Source: Nocardia harenae NBRC 108248
Lineage (GTDB): Bacteria; Actinomycetota; Actinomycetes; Mycobacteriales; Mycobacteriaceae
Direction: 5' to 3'
NCBI RefSeq assembly: GCF_001612885.1
Contig: NZ_BDBH01000015.1
Coordinates: 124,001 to 188,000 of the forward strand
Length of the DNA stretch: 64,000 nt
Part shown: one piece after another, positions 1 to 8,944 of the stretch
Layout: the number at the start of each line of letters is the position of its first letter
Numbering within the stretch: position 1 is the stretch's first letter
Translations under genes and position numbers: made by a program
The notes under the pieces: model-generated
What the model was told of the DNA's origin: nothing
What the model saw: the letters and a program-made list of their open reading frames with translations, nothing else
Database searches by the model: none

Positions 1-503
1 CGGTGCGCGATCGGCAGCATCGTCCGGTCCGCGACCGGCGGTACGGGGGCGCGCGCGGGCAGCGCCCGGGCGAGGGCGGCGAGCGCGGCCCGGCAGGCGG
101 CGCCGGTCCCGTGCACCAGCAGCGCCGCGACCAGCACGGCGACCGCGTGCGCGGCGAGCATGGCCGGGGTCAGCTGGAGGTCGCCGCCGTGCAGATGGCC
201 GGATTCGAAGCCGAGCCCGACGTGCCCGAGCACCTGCGCCGCGCCGAGCGCCGCGACCAGCGCGGCGGGGCTCTCCCGCAGCGCGGGCGCGCTCGCGAGC
301 AGCGCCCCGGTCACCGCGGCGGTCGCGAGCAGCAGCACCAGCGCGGTCGAGCCGGGCACCTCGAGCCCGATCCCGGCCCCGGCGGCGGCCCATCCGTGCG
401 CGGCGACCGACAGGCACGCGGACAACGCTCCCGCCGCCGCGCCGCGCACCCGCGCGACCGCGGCGGAAGCACCCGCGTTCCCGCGGCCGGACCGGCACAG
501 CAC
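1..503 (-). CDS. Membrane protein, partial (C-terminus outside the window)
   Basis: This is an open minus-strand frame that runs off the left edge. GTG at 503 is the first usable start because an in-frame TAA lies a few codons upstream. The 167 visible residues are Ala/Leu/Val-rich and form about three or four hydrophobic segments. A loop contains a His cluster (GHVGLGFESGHLHGG, about residues 90-105). Small membrane proteins of this look often sit beside copper-handling genes (YcnI/CopC type) in actinobacteria; that link is inference, since the neighbours are off the window. Function is not assigned. Confidence 0.6.
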   Translation of the reverse strand, partial: MLCRSGRGNAGASAAVARVRGAAAGALSACLSVAAHGWAAAGAGIGLEVPGSTALVLLLATAAVTGALLASAPALRESPAALVAALGAAQVLGHVGLGFESGHLHGGDLQLTPAMLAAHAVAVLVAALLVHGTGAACRAALAALARALPARAPVPPVADRTMLPIAH

Positions 504-594
504 GGGCTGATTTTACCCGGGGGACTGGGCCCACCTGTCCCTTCGGGCCCGACCGGACCGGAAACTCTGCGCGGCAGTGTCTTCCGTGCCGGGC

Positions 595-1818
595 TCAGGT
601 GTTGTCGCGCTTGAAGGTATTCAGCGGGCCCTTGTCCATCTTGACCTCGACCCGGCCGTCCGGGTGCAGGATCGCCTTCGGCCGGTGCTCGGACATCCGC
701 CTGCTGTACAGCTCCAGCCGCTCGACCAGCACGCCGTCCGGGCGGTTGTAGACGATGCCGGGGACGCAGGTGAAGATCCAGCTGGATTTCTTGGCCTGGT
801 CGGCCGGGATGGTCACCTCGTCCTCGCCGCCGCTGTCGATGGCGAGCGTCACCCGGTACTTGTGGAACGAGCCGGTGCCGTTGTTGATCGCCGAGTACGC
901 CACCGGCACCACCGCCGCGATCTCCGGCGCGAACCGCACCTCGATGATCTCCTCGGTGCTCCCGCCGCCCCGCGTCACGTCACCGCGACCGCGGTCACCC
1001 AGGTGCCGAACCAGCTCCTTGAACTGCGGGTTCGCCGGAATGCCCATGGCGTCGAAGGTGGCGACGTGCACCACGGTGCCGTCGGTGAGCACCACCAGCG
1101 CGTACGCCTCGTAATCGGTACCCGAGGTCCACCCCACCCGTAGCCGCACCACCGGCGCCTTGCGCAGCAGCACCGGTGCCGAGTTCTTCTCCAGCGTGAT
1201 CGAGCGCTTCGTCAGATTCGGGCCAGGGGGCGGTGGTGCCGGAGGCGGGAAGGTGCCCGTGGCTCCGGGCGGAGGCGGCGGGAATCCGCTCGCCGGTGGC
1301 GCCGGGGGCGCGGCGGGACCCGGGGTACCGGGATCATCGACGGTGATCCCGTAATCCGTCGCCAACCCGGCCAACCCGGACGCATACCCCTGCCCGACAT
1401 TGCGCAACTTCCACGCCCCGCCGCGCCGGTAGATCTCCCCGAGCACCACCGTCGTCTCGGTACTCAACCCCCCGACCACCAGATCGTGCGCAGCGGAACC
1501 ATCGGAGACCCGCACCGCGAGCGGTACCGCCGCGACGGTCCCGGTATCGACCGACGCCGCGACCACGAGCCGCTCGATCCGCCCCGCGACCCGCGCCGGC
1601 TCGACCGTCACCGCCCCACCGGCCAACCGCACCGCCCCGTCCGGCGACTCCGGCTGGTTGTAGAACACGAAGTCGGCATCCCCGCCGACCTTCCCGTCCG
1701 CCCCGACGCACAGCACCGAGACATCGATCCCGCCGGGCTGCACCGTGATCCGCACCGGCCCGCCGCCGAGCGGCACATTGCCGCCCTTCGGCAGGGCACC
1801 TCCCTGGCTCGAGTTCAC
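595..1818 (-). CDS. TerD-family protein with two TerD-type domains and a proline-rich linker
   Basis: The protein has 407 residues from GTG at 1818; the open frame continues upstream into the neighbouring gene, so an earlier start is unlikely. Residues about 1-155 are a TerD domain (PKGGNVPL near the start, FVFYNQP, LGEIYRR, WKLRNVGQGY). Residues about 160-200 are a Pro/Gly-rich linker. Residues about 205-407 look like a second TerD-like half ending with a basic tail. TerD proteins bind calcium and are linked to tellurite resistance and general stress; the exact role in actinobacteria is unclear. No other ter gene is adjacent, although another TerD protein lies at 34236-34787. Confidence 0.85.
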   Translation of the reverse strand: MNSSQGGALPKGGNVPLGGGPVRITVQPGGIDVSVLCVGADGKVGGDADFVFYNQPESPDGAVRLAGGAVTVEPARVAGRIERLVVAASVDTGTVAAVPLAVRVSDGSAAHDLVVGGLSTETTVVLGEIYRRGGAWKLRNVGQGYASGLAGLATDYGITVDDPGTPGPAAPPAPPASGFPPPPPGATGTFPPPAPPPPGPNLTKRSITLEKNSAPVLLRKAPVVRLRVGWTSGTDYEAYALVVLTDGTVVHVATFDAMGIPANPQFKELVRHLGDRGRGDVTRGGGSTEEIIEVRFAPEIAAVVPVAYSAINNGTGSFHKYRVTLAIDSGGEDEVTIPADQAKKSSWIFTCVPGIVYNRPDGVLVERLELYSRRMSEHRPKAILHPDGRVEVKMDKGPLNTFKRDNT

Positions 1819-1864
1819 AGGCCGACCCTCCGTCCGATTCGTACCTTTCCCCGAGCCTAGGGGA

Positions 1865-3505
1865 TCAGCCCTGCACGTCCATCTCGGCGAGCGGCTTGCG
1901 CAGCAGCTTCCCGGTGGCATTGCGCGGCAGCTCGTCCAGGAAGACCACCTCGCGCGGCACCTTGTACCTGGCCAGATTCGCCTTGACGTACTCCTTGATC
2001 TCCTGCGCGTCCCGGCTCGACCCGGGCCCCGGCACCACGAAGGCGCGCAGCCGCTTCCCGTACTCCCGGTCGTCCACCCCGATCACCGCCGCCTCGAAGA
2101 CGTCGTCGCGCCCGGCGATCAGGTTCTCCACCTCGAGCGGGAATACGTTCTCGCCGCCGGAGACGATCATGTCGTCGTCGCGGCCGTCGATGAAGAGCAG
2201 CCCGTCGGCGTCGACGTGCCCGACGTCGCCGCTGTTCATCATCCCGTCGACGATCTCCTTGGTGCGCCCGTCGGTGTACCCGGTGAAGGCGAAGCCGTTG
2301 TCCACGAAGATGGTCCCGGTGACGCCGGGCTCGGTGATCCGCTTCCGGTTCTCGTCCAGCAGCACGATCCGGATCCCGACCGGGGGCTTGCCCGCGGTGG
2401 TGGGCGCCTTGCGCAGATCGGCCGGGGTGGCCACGGTCATGACGGCGCACTCGGTGGAGCCGTACAGGTTGTAGAGGCTGTCGTCGAAGTGGTCGAGCGC
2501 GCGGGTCACCACGTCCGGCGCGATGGCCGAGCCCGCGGCGAAGATCACCTTCACGCTGCTGACGTCGTACTTCGCCAGTACTTCGTCGCCGAGGTCGAGC
2601 ATGCGCTGCAGCATGGTCGGCACCACGACCAGCGAGTCCGCCCGGTACTTCTGGATATTGGCGAGTGTGCTCTCCGGCTGGAACTTGCGCTGCTGGAACA
2701 CCACCCGGTTGCCGAGCGCGAGCCCGAGGGTGAACTGCGAGAGCCCGGTGCCGTGGAAGATCGGCGCCGCCATGATCATGGTGCCGTTGCGCGGCAGCGG
2801 CACCCGGTCGATGAACTGCGCGGAGGCGAAGGGGCTCACCCGGTCGCGCGGGGCGCCCTTCGGGGTGCCGGTGGTGCCGCTGGTCAGGATGACCATGCCG
2901 CCCGGCTTCTCCGGCGCGGGGAAGGCCGTCGTATCGCGGCCCGCGATCAGCGAATCCAGCGTCGGGATGGCCGGGTCGGCGCCGTCCTTCTCGTCCACCC
3001 AGGTCAGCACGTGCGGGATGCCGGACGGGATGGCGCTCATGAGGTCGAGGAACTCGCTGTCGTGCAGCACCGCCTTGACCTGCTCGCGCTCGGCCACGTC
3101 GGCGAACTGCGGCTTGGCGAAGCCGGTGTTCATCAGCACCGCGCGCACCCCGAGCTTGCCCGCGGCGAGCAGGCTGAGCACCATGCCGCGGTGGTCGCGG
3201 GCCAGCACGGCGATCACATCGCCGGGGCCGATGCCGTTGTCCTGGAAGCCGCGGGCCAGCGCGTTGGCGCGGCGGTCCAGCTCGCCGAAGGTGATCTCGC
3301 CGAGCTCGTCCACGATGGCGGCGGCGTCCGGCCTGGTCTGCGCGGCGTGCATGACAACCCCGGCGAACGGCCCGAACTTCAGCACATTGAGCGCCGAGCG
3401 AGCCGCGTGATCCAGCCGCAGCGGATTGAAGAGCCGCCGCTTGAGCATGACGTTGACGCCGAGAGCGAGATCGCTCGCCCTGCGGATCGGGGCCGGGAGT
3501 GCCAT
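1865..3505 (-). CDS. Fatty-acid--CoA ligase (FadD, AMP-binding)
   Basis: This 546-residue protein of the ANL superfamily activates a fatty acid through an acyl-adenylate and transfers it to CoA. The ATP-binding loop TSGTTGTPKG is at residues 208-217. The YGSTE motif follows, then the DGRDDDMIVSGGENVFP hinge region, and the C-terminal PRNATGKLLRK carries the catalytic lysine. Length is normal for a stand-alone FadD and no carrier-protein domain is fused. It lies about 230 bp downstream of a second, closely similar ligase in the same direction, so the two are probably a duplicated pair. Substrate chain length cannot be read from the sequence. Confidence 0.92.
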   Translation of the reverse strand: MALPAPIRRASDLALGVNVMLKRRLFNPLRLDHAARSALNVLKFGPFAGVVMHAAQTRPDAAAIVDELGEITFGELDRRANALARGFQDNGIGPGDVIAVLARDHRGMVLSLLAAGKLGVRAVLMNTGFAKPQFADVAEREQVKAVLHDSEFLDLMSAIPSGIPHVLTWVDEKDGADPAIPTLDSLIAGRDTTAFPAPEKPGGMVILTSGTTGTPKGAPRDRVSPFASAQFIDRVPLPRNGTMIMAAPIFHGTGLSQFTLGLALGNRVVFQQRKFQPESTLANIQKYRADSLVVVPTMLQRMLDLGDEVLAKYDVSSVKVIFAAGSAIAPDVVTRALDHFDDSLYNLYGSTECAVMTVATPADLRKAPTTAGKPPVGIRIVLLDENRKRITEPGVTGTIFVDNGFAFTGYTDGRTKEIVDGMMNSGDVGHVDADGLLFIDGRDDDMIVSGGENVFPLEVENLIAGRDDVFEAAVIGVDDREYGKRLRAFVVPGPGSSRDAQEIKEYVKANLARYKVPREVVFLDELPRNATGKLLRKPLAEMDVQG

Positions 3506-3735
3506 GGGCTACGCCTTCCGCGCGGCCCGGCCACCGGCGAGCGAGGGGTGGCGGGGACCGCGGCTTCGAGATCCAGTGCTGAGCCAGACAATAGCAGCGG
3601 CCGATGTCGTTCGTATCGCACGTCTCGGCCCGCAAGATCCGGTGTCTGCGCAGGTGGCGAAGGTCTCGGGGCGGAAGAAGTGAACCTGGAGCCGCCCGGG
3701 CGTCCGGTGGGACGCGCCGGGCGGGCGGAAAAGGC

Positions 3736-5361
3736 TCAGGCGTTGACCTCGTACTCCACCAGGACGCGGCGCAGCAGCTTGCCGGTGGGGTTGCGCGGCA
3801 GGTCGTCCAGGAAGACCACCTCGCGCGGCACCTTGTACCTGGCCAGGTTGTTCTTGACGTACGCCTTGATCTCCTCGGCGTCCGGGGTCTGCCCCGGCTC
3901 CGGGACGACGAAGGCGCGCAGCCGCTTGCCGAACTCCGCGTCGTCCACCCCGACCACCGCGACGTCGAAGATGTCCGCCCGCTCCAGCAGCAGGTTCTCC
4001 ACCTCCTGCGGGAAGACGTTCTCGCCGCCCGAGACGATCATGTCGTCGTCGCGGCCGTCCACCATGAGCAGCCCGTGCTCGTCGAAGTGCCCGACGTCGC
4101 CGCTGGACATGAAGCCGTCGATGATCTGCTTGTGGCGGCCGTCGGTGTAGCCCTCGAAGGGCGCGCCGCTGCGGATGAAGATGCGCGCGGTGGTGTTTGT
4201 CGCGCTCACCCGCTTGTCGTCCTCGTCGTAGAGCCGCACCTCGCAGGTGATCGGCGGGCGGCCGACGGTGCCGGGCGCGATGGCGAGCTCGTCCGGCTGG
4301 GCGACGGTGGCGACCGCGCACTCGGTGGAGCCGTACAGGTTGTAGAGCACCGGGCCGAACGCCTCGGTGGCCTTCACGCACAGCTCCGGCGAGAGCGCGG
4401 AGCCGGCCAGCACGATGCCGGTGAGCGAGGAGAGGTCGTACTTGGCCCGCACCTCGGCGGGCAGCTCGGCCATGCGGTGCAGCATGGTCGGCACCGCGAC
4501 CAGCATGTTCGCCTTGTTGTCCGAGATCATCTTCAGCGTGGCCTCGGCGTCGAACCGGCGCCGCATCACGATCTTGTTGGAGAGCGCGGTGCCGACCAGC
4601 CAGGTGGCGAGCCCGGTGCTGTGGAAGATCGGCGAGACGATCACCATGGTGCCGCGCTGCACGAACGGCAGCCGGTCCACGATCTGCGCGGTCGCCAGCG
4701 GGGAGACCTTGGTGCGCGGGGCGCCCTTCGGCAGCCCGGTGGTGCCGCTGGTCAGGATGATGAAGCCGCCGGGGCGCGGCGGCGCGGGCAGCGGCTCGGC
4801 GGAGTTGGCGCCGATCAGGTCGTCGAGGGTCTGTGCGCCCTCGGGCAGCTCGGTGCCCTCGTCCACCCAGGTCAGGTAGCGCGGCAGCGCCGACGGCAGC
4901 GCGTCGAGCAGGCCGAGGAACTCGCTGTCGTGCAGCACCGCCTTGACCTTCTCGCGCTCGCACACCTCGGCGAACTGCGGCTTGGCGAAACCGGTGTTCA
5001 TCAGCGCGATCCGGACGCCGAGCTTGCCCGCCGCGATCATGGAGAGCAGCAGGCCGCGATGGTCGCGGGCCAGCACCGCGATCACGGTGCCCGGGGTGAT
5101 GCCCGCCGCCTGCAGGCCGCGCGCCACGGCGGTGGACTGATCGTCCAGCTCCTTGTAGGAGAGCTCGCCGCGCTCGTCGACCAGCGCGGGCTGCTCGGGC
5201 AGGATTCGGGCGGAGTGCCGCACCAGGGTCGCCTGCGGGCCGTAGATCTGCGACTCCCGCATGGTGCGCAGCGTCTCCACCGGCGCCTTGGGATTGCTGA
5301 CCCCGTTCTGCCGCAGCACCCCCAGCGCCTTCACGACCTCGAGCGCATGGGCCAACTTCAT
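3736..5361 (-). CDS. Fatty-acid--CoA ligase (FadD, AMP-binding), second copy
   Basis: The protein has 541 residues from ATG at 5361, chosen because GGAGGTG lies 9 nt upstream; the frame is open further upstream but codes for nothing familiar. Motifs are the same as in the neighbouring ligase: TSGTTGLPKG, YGSTE, DGRDDDMIVSGGENVFP and PRNPTGKLLR. Long stretches match the downstream paralogue (for example LMNTGFAKPQFA and VLHDSEFL), so the pair arose by tandem duplication. It probably supplies acyl-CoA for degradation or lipid synthesis. FadD2/FadD12-type mycobacterial enzymes are the nearest recollection, but this was not tested. Confidence 0.92.
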   Translation of the reverse strand: MKLAHALEVVKALGVLRQNGVSNPKAPVETLRTMRESQIYGPQATLVRHSARILPEQPALVDERGELSYKELDDQSTAVARGLQAAGITPGTVIAVLARDHRGLLLSMIAAGKLGVRIALMNTGFAKPQFAEVCEREKVKAVLHDSEFLGLLDALPSALPRYLTWVDEGTELPEGAQTLDDLIGANSAEPLPAPPRPGGFIILTSGTTGLPKGAPRTKVSPLATAQIVDRLPFVQRGTMVIVSPIFHSTGLATWLVGTALSNKIVMRRRFDAEATLKMISDNKANMLVAVPTMLHRMAELPAEVRAKYDLSSLTGIVLAGSALSPELCVKATEAFGPVLYNLYGSTECAVATVAQPDELAIAPGTVGRPPITCEVRLYDEDDKRVSATNTTARIFIRSGAPFEGYTDGRHKQIIDGFMSSGDVGHFDEHGLLMVDGRDDDMIVSGGENVFPQEVENLLLERADIFDVAVVGVDDAEFGKRLRAFVVPEPGQTPDAEEIKAYVKNNLARYKVPREVVFLDDLPRNPTGKLLRRVLVEYEVNA

Positions 5362-5522
5362 GGGTGCACACCTCCACAACCGGGATCCGCCCTCGTGCCC
5401 GAAGCACGAACCCACCGGACTTCTACGAACGCATACCGTAGCAGTGCGAGTGCGGCAGATCACAGGGAAAGCCGACAAACCGGACCACCAATACCTACTG
5501 ACGCGTAACCCCAGGTAAACGG

Positions 5523-5555
5523 CGCCGCCCCCGTGCCTCGGCAGCGGGGGCGGCG
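5523..5555 (-). terminator. Hairpin terminator after the 5567-6211 gene
   Basis: An 11-bp perfect GC-rich stem (5523-5533 with 5545-5555) closes an 11-nt loop. It lies just past the stop codon of the minus-strand gene and is followed on that strand by GTTTACC rather than a strong U-run, so termination may be partial. Confidence 0.5.
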
Positions 5556-5566
5556 GCCACGTCGGA

Positions 5567-6211
5567 TCAGTTGTATACCGCTCCGAAGGTCGGGACGGTG
5601 ATGGTGCCGCGCTGGTATGCGAATCCGTCCGGGTGCTCGGCGTCCACCGGCACCGCCCAGCGGTGCCAGAGCGTGCCGTAGACGGCGGCGACCACCGGGC
5701 CGGCGCCGGTGTTCAGCTTGGCGGTGCGGATGGTGGTGTCGACCGGGATGTCCTGGTGCTCGATCAGCTGGTTGGTGCCGCTCTGCCCGGTGGCCAGATT
5801 AAGCCAGATCACCTCGAGCTTGGCGTCGCCCTGGTTCGGTGCGATGGTGCCCGGCCCGCCGAAGAAGCCGAAGCGGAAGCCGTCGTACCCGAAGGCGATG
5901 CCGTTGCCGTAGAGGGTGCCGCCGTCGCCGCGCCCGATATCGGACTGCGCGGGCACCTGGAACGGCTGCGCCATCGGCGCGATCTCGGTCGCCCGGGTGA
6001 TCGCCGCGGGATCGGCGAGCAGCCGGTCGAGCGCGGCCCCCGCGGCCGGATTGCCCGCCGCGACGGTGCGCAGCTGGTGCGCGGCGGCGATCGGATCGAT
6101 GGCGGGCATCGCCGCCGGCTCGGCGGCGCCGGGCCCCGCCAGGGTGCAGACGCCGGTCGCCATGGCGGCGACGGCGAGCGAGAGACGACGCAGTGAACCC
6201 ACTCGATGCAT
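5567..6211 (-). CDS. Secreted protein of unknown function
   Basis: This 214-residue protein has a clear Sec signal: MHRVGSLRRLS, a hydrophobic core VAAMATGVCTLAG, and likely cleavage after GPGAAEPA. The mature part has a Gly/Phe-rich middle (GIAFGYDGFRFGFFGGPG, about residues 107-124) and a compact beta-rich C-terminus. It has no lipobox, no membrane anchor and no enzyme motif that I recognise. It resembles small exported proteins common in Nocardia and Mycobacterium. It lies upstream of the fadD pair, separated by a hairpin. Confidence 0.8.
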   Translation of the reverse strand: MHRVGSLRRLSLAVAAMATGVCTLAGPGAAEPAAMPAIDPIAAAHQLRTVAAGNPAAGAALDRLLADPAAITRATEIAPMAQPFQVPAQSDIGRGDGGTLYGNGIAFGYDGFRFGFFGGPGTIAPNQGDAKLEVIWLNLATGQSGTNQLIEHQDIPVDTTIRTAKLNTGAGPVVAAVYGTLWHRWAVPVDAEHPDGFAYQRGTITVPTFGAVYN

Positions 6212-6251
6212 ACCCAGTTCTCCTCGAAGAGTCGTGGTAACGCTGGTTGGT

Positions 6252-6863
6252 CTAGCGCAGATCCACCTTCACCCCGGCGGACGACTGCGAGCCGCGCACC
6301 TCCAGCACCGCGGGAACGGTGCCGACCGGGACGTCGAAGGCGACCTTCACCGTAACGGTGTCGCCGGGCGGTACCGCGGAACTCGGGATCGCGGCGGCGG
6401 GGTATTCCCGGCCCCGGTCGTCGACGAGCGTCTGATCGCAGCCCGCGCAGCTGCGCGGCTCGTCGTCGGTGTTCCGCACCAGCACGGTGAGCACGCGGTA
6501 CTCGCCGGTCGCGGTGGCCGGGCCGATCGACTTCACCGGCGGCTCGATCTCGGTGACCCGGAAGGTCAGCGCCGCGTCTCGCACCTCGTCGCTCGGCAGC
6601 GGCGCCGGATCGGCGGCGATCCTCGCGACCGCGAAGGCGCCGCCCCAGAGCAGCAGGATCCCGCCGATGATGGCGAACGGCACCGCGAGCACGCCGGAGC
6701 GGGCCGGGCACGCCCGGAAGCCCGGCGGCGGCGTCGTGAAGCCGGGCGGCAGCCGGTCGCCGACCGTCTCGTCCGGTGCCGCCGAATGGTTGCCCCCTGA
6801 TCGCCGATGCCACGGCAATCCGTGGTTCTCGGTATTCCCCTGCATCATCGAAGTGTGCGTCAT
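6252..6863 (-). CDS. Membrane-anchored protein with a DUF4352-like domain
   Basis: The protein has 203 residues from ATG at 6863 (a second ATG pair five codons on is an alternative). A short polar N-terminus is followed by one membrane helix (VLAVPFAIIGGILLLWGGAF, about residues 60-80). The outer domain of about 115 residues has alternating beta pattern (FRVTEIEPPVKSIGP, YRVLTVLVRNTDDEPRSC, DTVTVKVAFDVPVG) as seen in DUF4352/immunoglobulin-like extracellular domains. A CAGC motif offers two cysteines. The stop is 41 bp from the start of the secreted protein downstream, so the two may be co-transcribed. Confidence 0.78.
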   Translation of the reverse strand: MTHTSMMQGNTENHGLPWHRRSGGNHSAAPDETVGDRLPPGFTTPPPGFRACPARSGVLAVPFAIIGGILLLWGGAFAVARIAADPAPLPSDEVRDAALTFRVTEIEPPVKSIGPATATGEYRVLTVLVRNTDDEPRSCAGCDQTLVDDRGREYPAAAIPSSAVPPGDTVTVKVAFDVPVGTVPAVLEVRGSQSSAGVKVDLR

Positions 6864-7190
6864 CACTCGCGAGAAGGGAATAGCGGGGTCACGTTCGAGC
6901 GATAGAGGGCTGATGCCGGTCAGCCGAGCACTGTCTGGATATTTGCCAGCAGGGCTGGCAAACCGGCGTCGACAATGCCGCGCACGATATCGATCATGTC
7001 GTTCGCCTCGGCCACCGCGGAGAGGTAGTGGTGCGCCCCCGGCGTCCCCAGCCCCGCGTGATCCGGTGCCGCCACCGAGTTGAGCGCGCCACGGGCAACC
7101 GGATTTGGCCCGTCTGGACGGATTCCCCACCAGCGGGAATGATGACCAGGTTCCGAACCCGGAGCAGGTATCGACAAGAGGGATGGATCG
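6864..7190. other. Intergenic stretch, 327 bp
   Basis: It lies between the divergent genes at 6863 and 7191 and should carry both promoters. A minus-strand reading frame from GTG 7075 to 6920 would give 51 residues ending in a helical stretch (IVDAGLPALLANIQTVLG). It has no recognisable family, so it is not annotated as a gene. I see no clear -10/-35 pair. Confidence 0.4.
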
Positions 7191-7616
7191 ATGAGGGTTA
7201 TGGGTAAGGTCGGCTTCGCCGTCGCGGCGGGCGCCCTTGCGGTGGGGAGCGTGGTCGGCGCGGGTTCGGCCGACGCCGCCGGGCAGTACGCGGCGATCGC
7301 GGTGAGCAACAGCACGCTGTACTACGGCGTCAGCGTGGACACCGCGAACTACGACGAGGCCAAGGGCGTCGCGCTCGACCAGTGCGGCGAGGCCGACTGC
7401 GAGGTCCTGGTGGCCTGGGCCAACGGCTGCGGTGCGCTGGTCGCCAGCGACGACGGCTACGCGGCCCGCTCCGGCCCGAACCGGGCCGAGGCCGAGCGCG
7501 CCGCCTACGAGCTGATCTCGCAGATCACCCCGACGGCGGTGCTCGCCAACACCGGCTCCGCCCAGCTGAGCGGCGCGCGCATCGTCGAGGTGGTCTGCAC
7601 CAGCAACGCCCGCTGA
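7191..7616 (+). CDS. Secreted DUF4189-domain protein
   Basis: This 141-residue protein has a signal peptide (RVMGKVGFAVAAGALAVGSVVG, cleavage near SADAAG). The mature domain carries the DUF4189 pattern: YAAIAVSNS, a run ending in ALDQCGEADCEVLVAW and NGCGALVA. Four cysteines probably form two disulfides. The family is small, exported and common in mycolate-containing actinobacteria, and its function is not established. The gene stands alone and ends in a strong palindromic terminator shared with the convergent acyl-CoA dehydrogenase gene. Confidence 0.88.
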   Translation: MRVMGKVGFAVAAGALAVGSVVGAGSADAAGQYAAIAVSNSTLYYGVSVDTANYDEAKGVALDQCGEADCEVLVAWANGCGALVASDDGYAARSGPNRAEAERAAYELISQITPTAVLANTGSAQLSGARIVEVVCTSNAR

Positions 7617-7657
7617 GTGCGGCGGCCGGGATCGGGGGTCCCGGCCCTGCCCGCGAA

Positions 7658-7685
7658 CCGGCCCGGACCAGTACTGGTCCGGGCC
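7658..7685. terminator. Bidirectional palindromic terminator
   Basis: A perfect 28-bp palindrome (CGGCCCGGACCAGT and its complement) followed by ATTTTCG on the plus strand. It sits between the convergent DUF4189 gene and fadE23 and can serve both. Confidence 0.75.
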
Positions 7686-7699
7686 GATTTTCGATGGGA

Positions 7700-8920
7700 C
7701 TACTTCAGCTGGGTGCTGGTGAGTCCGAGCACCCGCCGCGCCACGATCAACTGCTGGATCTGCTGCGTGCCCTCGAAGATGTCCAGGATCTTGCTGTCCC
7801 GGCCCCACTTCTCCAGCAGCAGCCGCTCCGAGTAGCCGATGGCACCGGCCAGCTCGACCGCCTTGAGCGTGATGTCGGTACCGGTCCGCCCCGCCTTCGC
7901 CTTGGACATCGAGGCCTCGAGCGAGTTCGGCTTCTTGTTGTCGGCCATCCAGGCGGCGCGCAGCGCGAGCAGGTAGGCGGCCTCGTAGTCGGCCTCCATC
8001 CGCAGGAACTCGGCGGCGGCCGCGTGCTGGTTGTTGGCCGGGGCGTCGTAGTCGATCTCCACGCCCGCGTCGGCGAGGATGGAGCGCAGCTCCTCGAGTG
8101 CGGCCCTGGCGACACCGATGGCCATGGCGGCGACCAGCGGGCGGGTGTTGTCGAAGGTCTGCATGACCCCCGCGAAACCCTTCTCCACGTTCACTTCCGG
8201 GCTGCCCAGGATATTGTCCGCCGGGATCCGGCAATCCTGCAGCAGCAGCACGGCGGTGTCCGATGCCTTGATGCCGAGCTTGTGCTCCAGCCGGGCCACC
8301 GAGAGCCCGGGGGCGTCCCGCGGCACCACGAACGACTTGATCGCCGCGCGGCCGAGCGACTTGTCCACCGTCGCCCACACCACGATGTGGGTGGAGCGCT
8401 CACCGGCGGTGACGAAGATCTTCTCGCCGTTCAGCACCCACTCGTCGCCGTCCAGCACGGCGGTGGTGGAGACCGCGGCCGAGTCCGAGCCGAAGGACGG
8501 CTCGGTGATCGCCATCGAGGCCCACACCTTGCCGAACCGGGCCAGCTGATCGTCGGTGGCGACCGCGGCGATCGCCGCGTTGCCGAGCCCCTGGTAGGGG
8601 ATCGAGAGCATGAGCCCGACGTCGCCCCAGGAGGTCTCCAGCGCGTTCAGCAGCGCGGACATATTGCCGCCGTTGGTATTGCCGAGCAGCTCGGTGGCGT
8701 GACCGTTGCCGTCCGAGCGGCCGCCCGCGGCGCCGCCGATCTTCTGCGTGCCCGAGTCGTTGAGCCCCTCCACCATGGCGGCCATGGTGTCCAGCTCGAC
8801 CGGGTACTCGTGCTCGGCGAGATCGTACTTGCGCGAGATGGGGCGGAAGATCTGCGACGCCACCTGGTGCGCCTGGTTCGCGCTCGCCCGCAGCTTCTTC
8901 GGCAGTTCGAGGTTGATCAT
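7700..8920 (-). CDS. fadE23: Acyl-CoA dehydrogenase, FadE23-like
   Basis: This 406-residue flavoenzyme family member starts with MINLELPKKLRASANQAHQ and carries the acyl-CoA dehydrogenase pattern: ITEPSFGSDSAAVSTTA in the FAD-binding middle domain and the C-terminal helical bundle near LDIFEGTQQIQQLIVARRV. It is the distal gene of a pair, 24 bp after fadE24. M. tuberculosis has the same neighbours (Rv3139 fadE24, Rv3140 fadE23), and actinobacterial dehydrogenases often form heteromeric complexes from two adjacent FadE genes. The role is dehydrogenation of an acyl-CoA; the substrate is unknown. Confidence 0.9.
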   Translation of the reverse strand: MINLELPKKLRASANQAHQVASQIFRPISRKYDLAEHEYPVELDTMAAMVEGLNDSGTQKIGGAAGGRSDGNGHATELLGNTNGGNMSALLNALETSWGDVGLMLSIPYQGLGNAAIAAVATDDQLARFGKVWASMAITEPSFGSDSAAVSTTAVLDGDEWVLNGEKIFVTAGERSTHIVVWATVDKSLGRAAIKSFVVPRDAPGLSVARLEHKLGIKASDTAVLLLQDCRIPADNILGSPEVNVEKGFAGVMQTFDNTRPLVAAMAIGVARAALEELRSILADAGVEIDYDAPANNQHAAAAEFLRMEADYEAAYLLALRAAWMADNKKPNSLEASMSKAKAGRTGTDITLKAVELAGAIGYSERLLLEKWGRDSKILDIFEGTQQIQQLIVARRVLGLTSTQLK

Positions 8921-8944
8921 GATTCAAGGTCTCCTGGAGAAAGA

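Noticed and set aside
1865..5361. Possible assembly duplication of the two fadD genes
   Set aside because: They differ throughout in sequence and flanks and share only family-level blocks, so they are true paralogues.
6920..7315. A minus-strand frame with a signal-like start overlapping the DUF4189 gene
   Set aside because: It begins inside a well-supported gene on the other strand and has no recognisable family; only the last 50 codons lie in free DNA.
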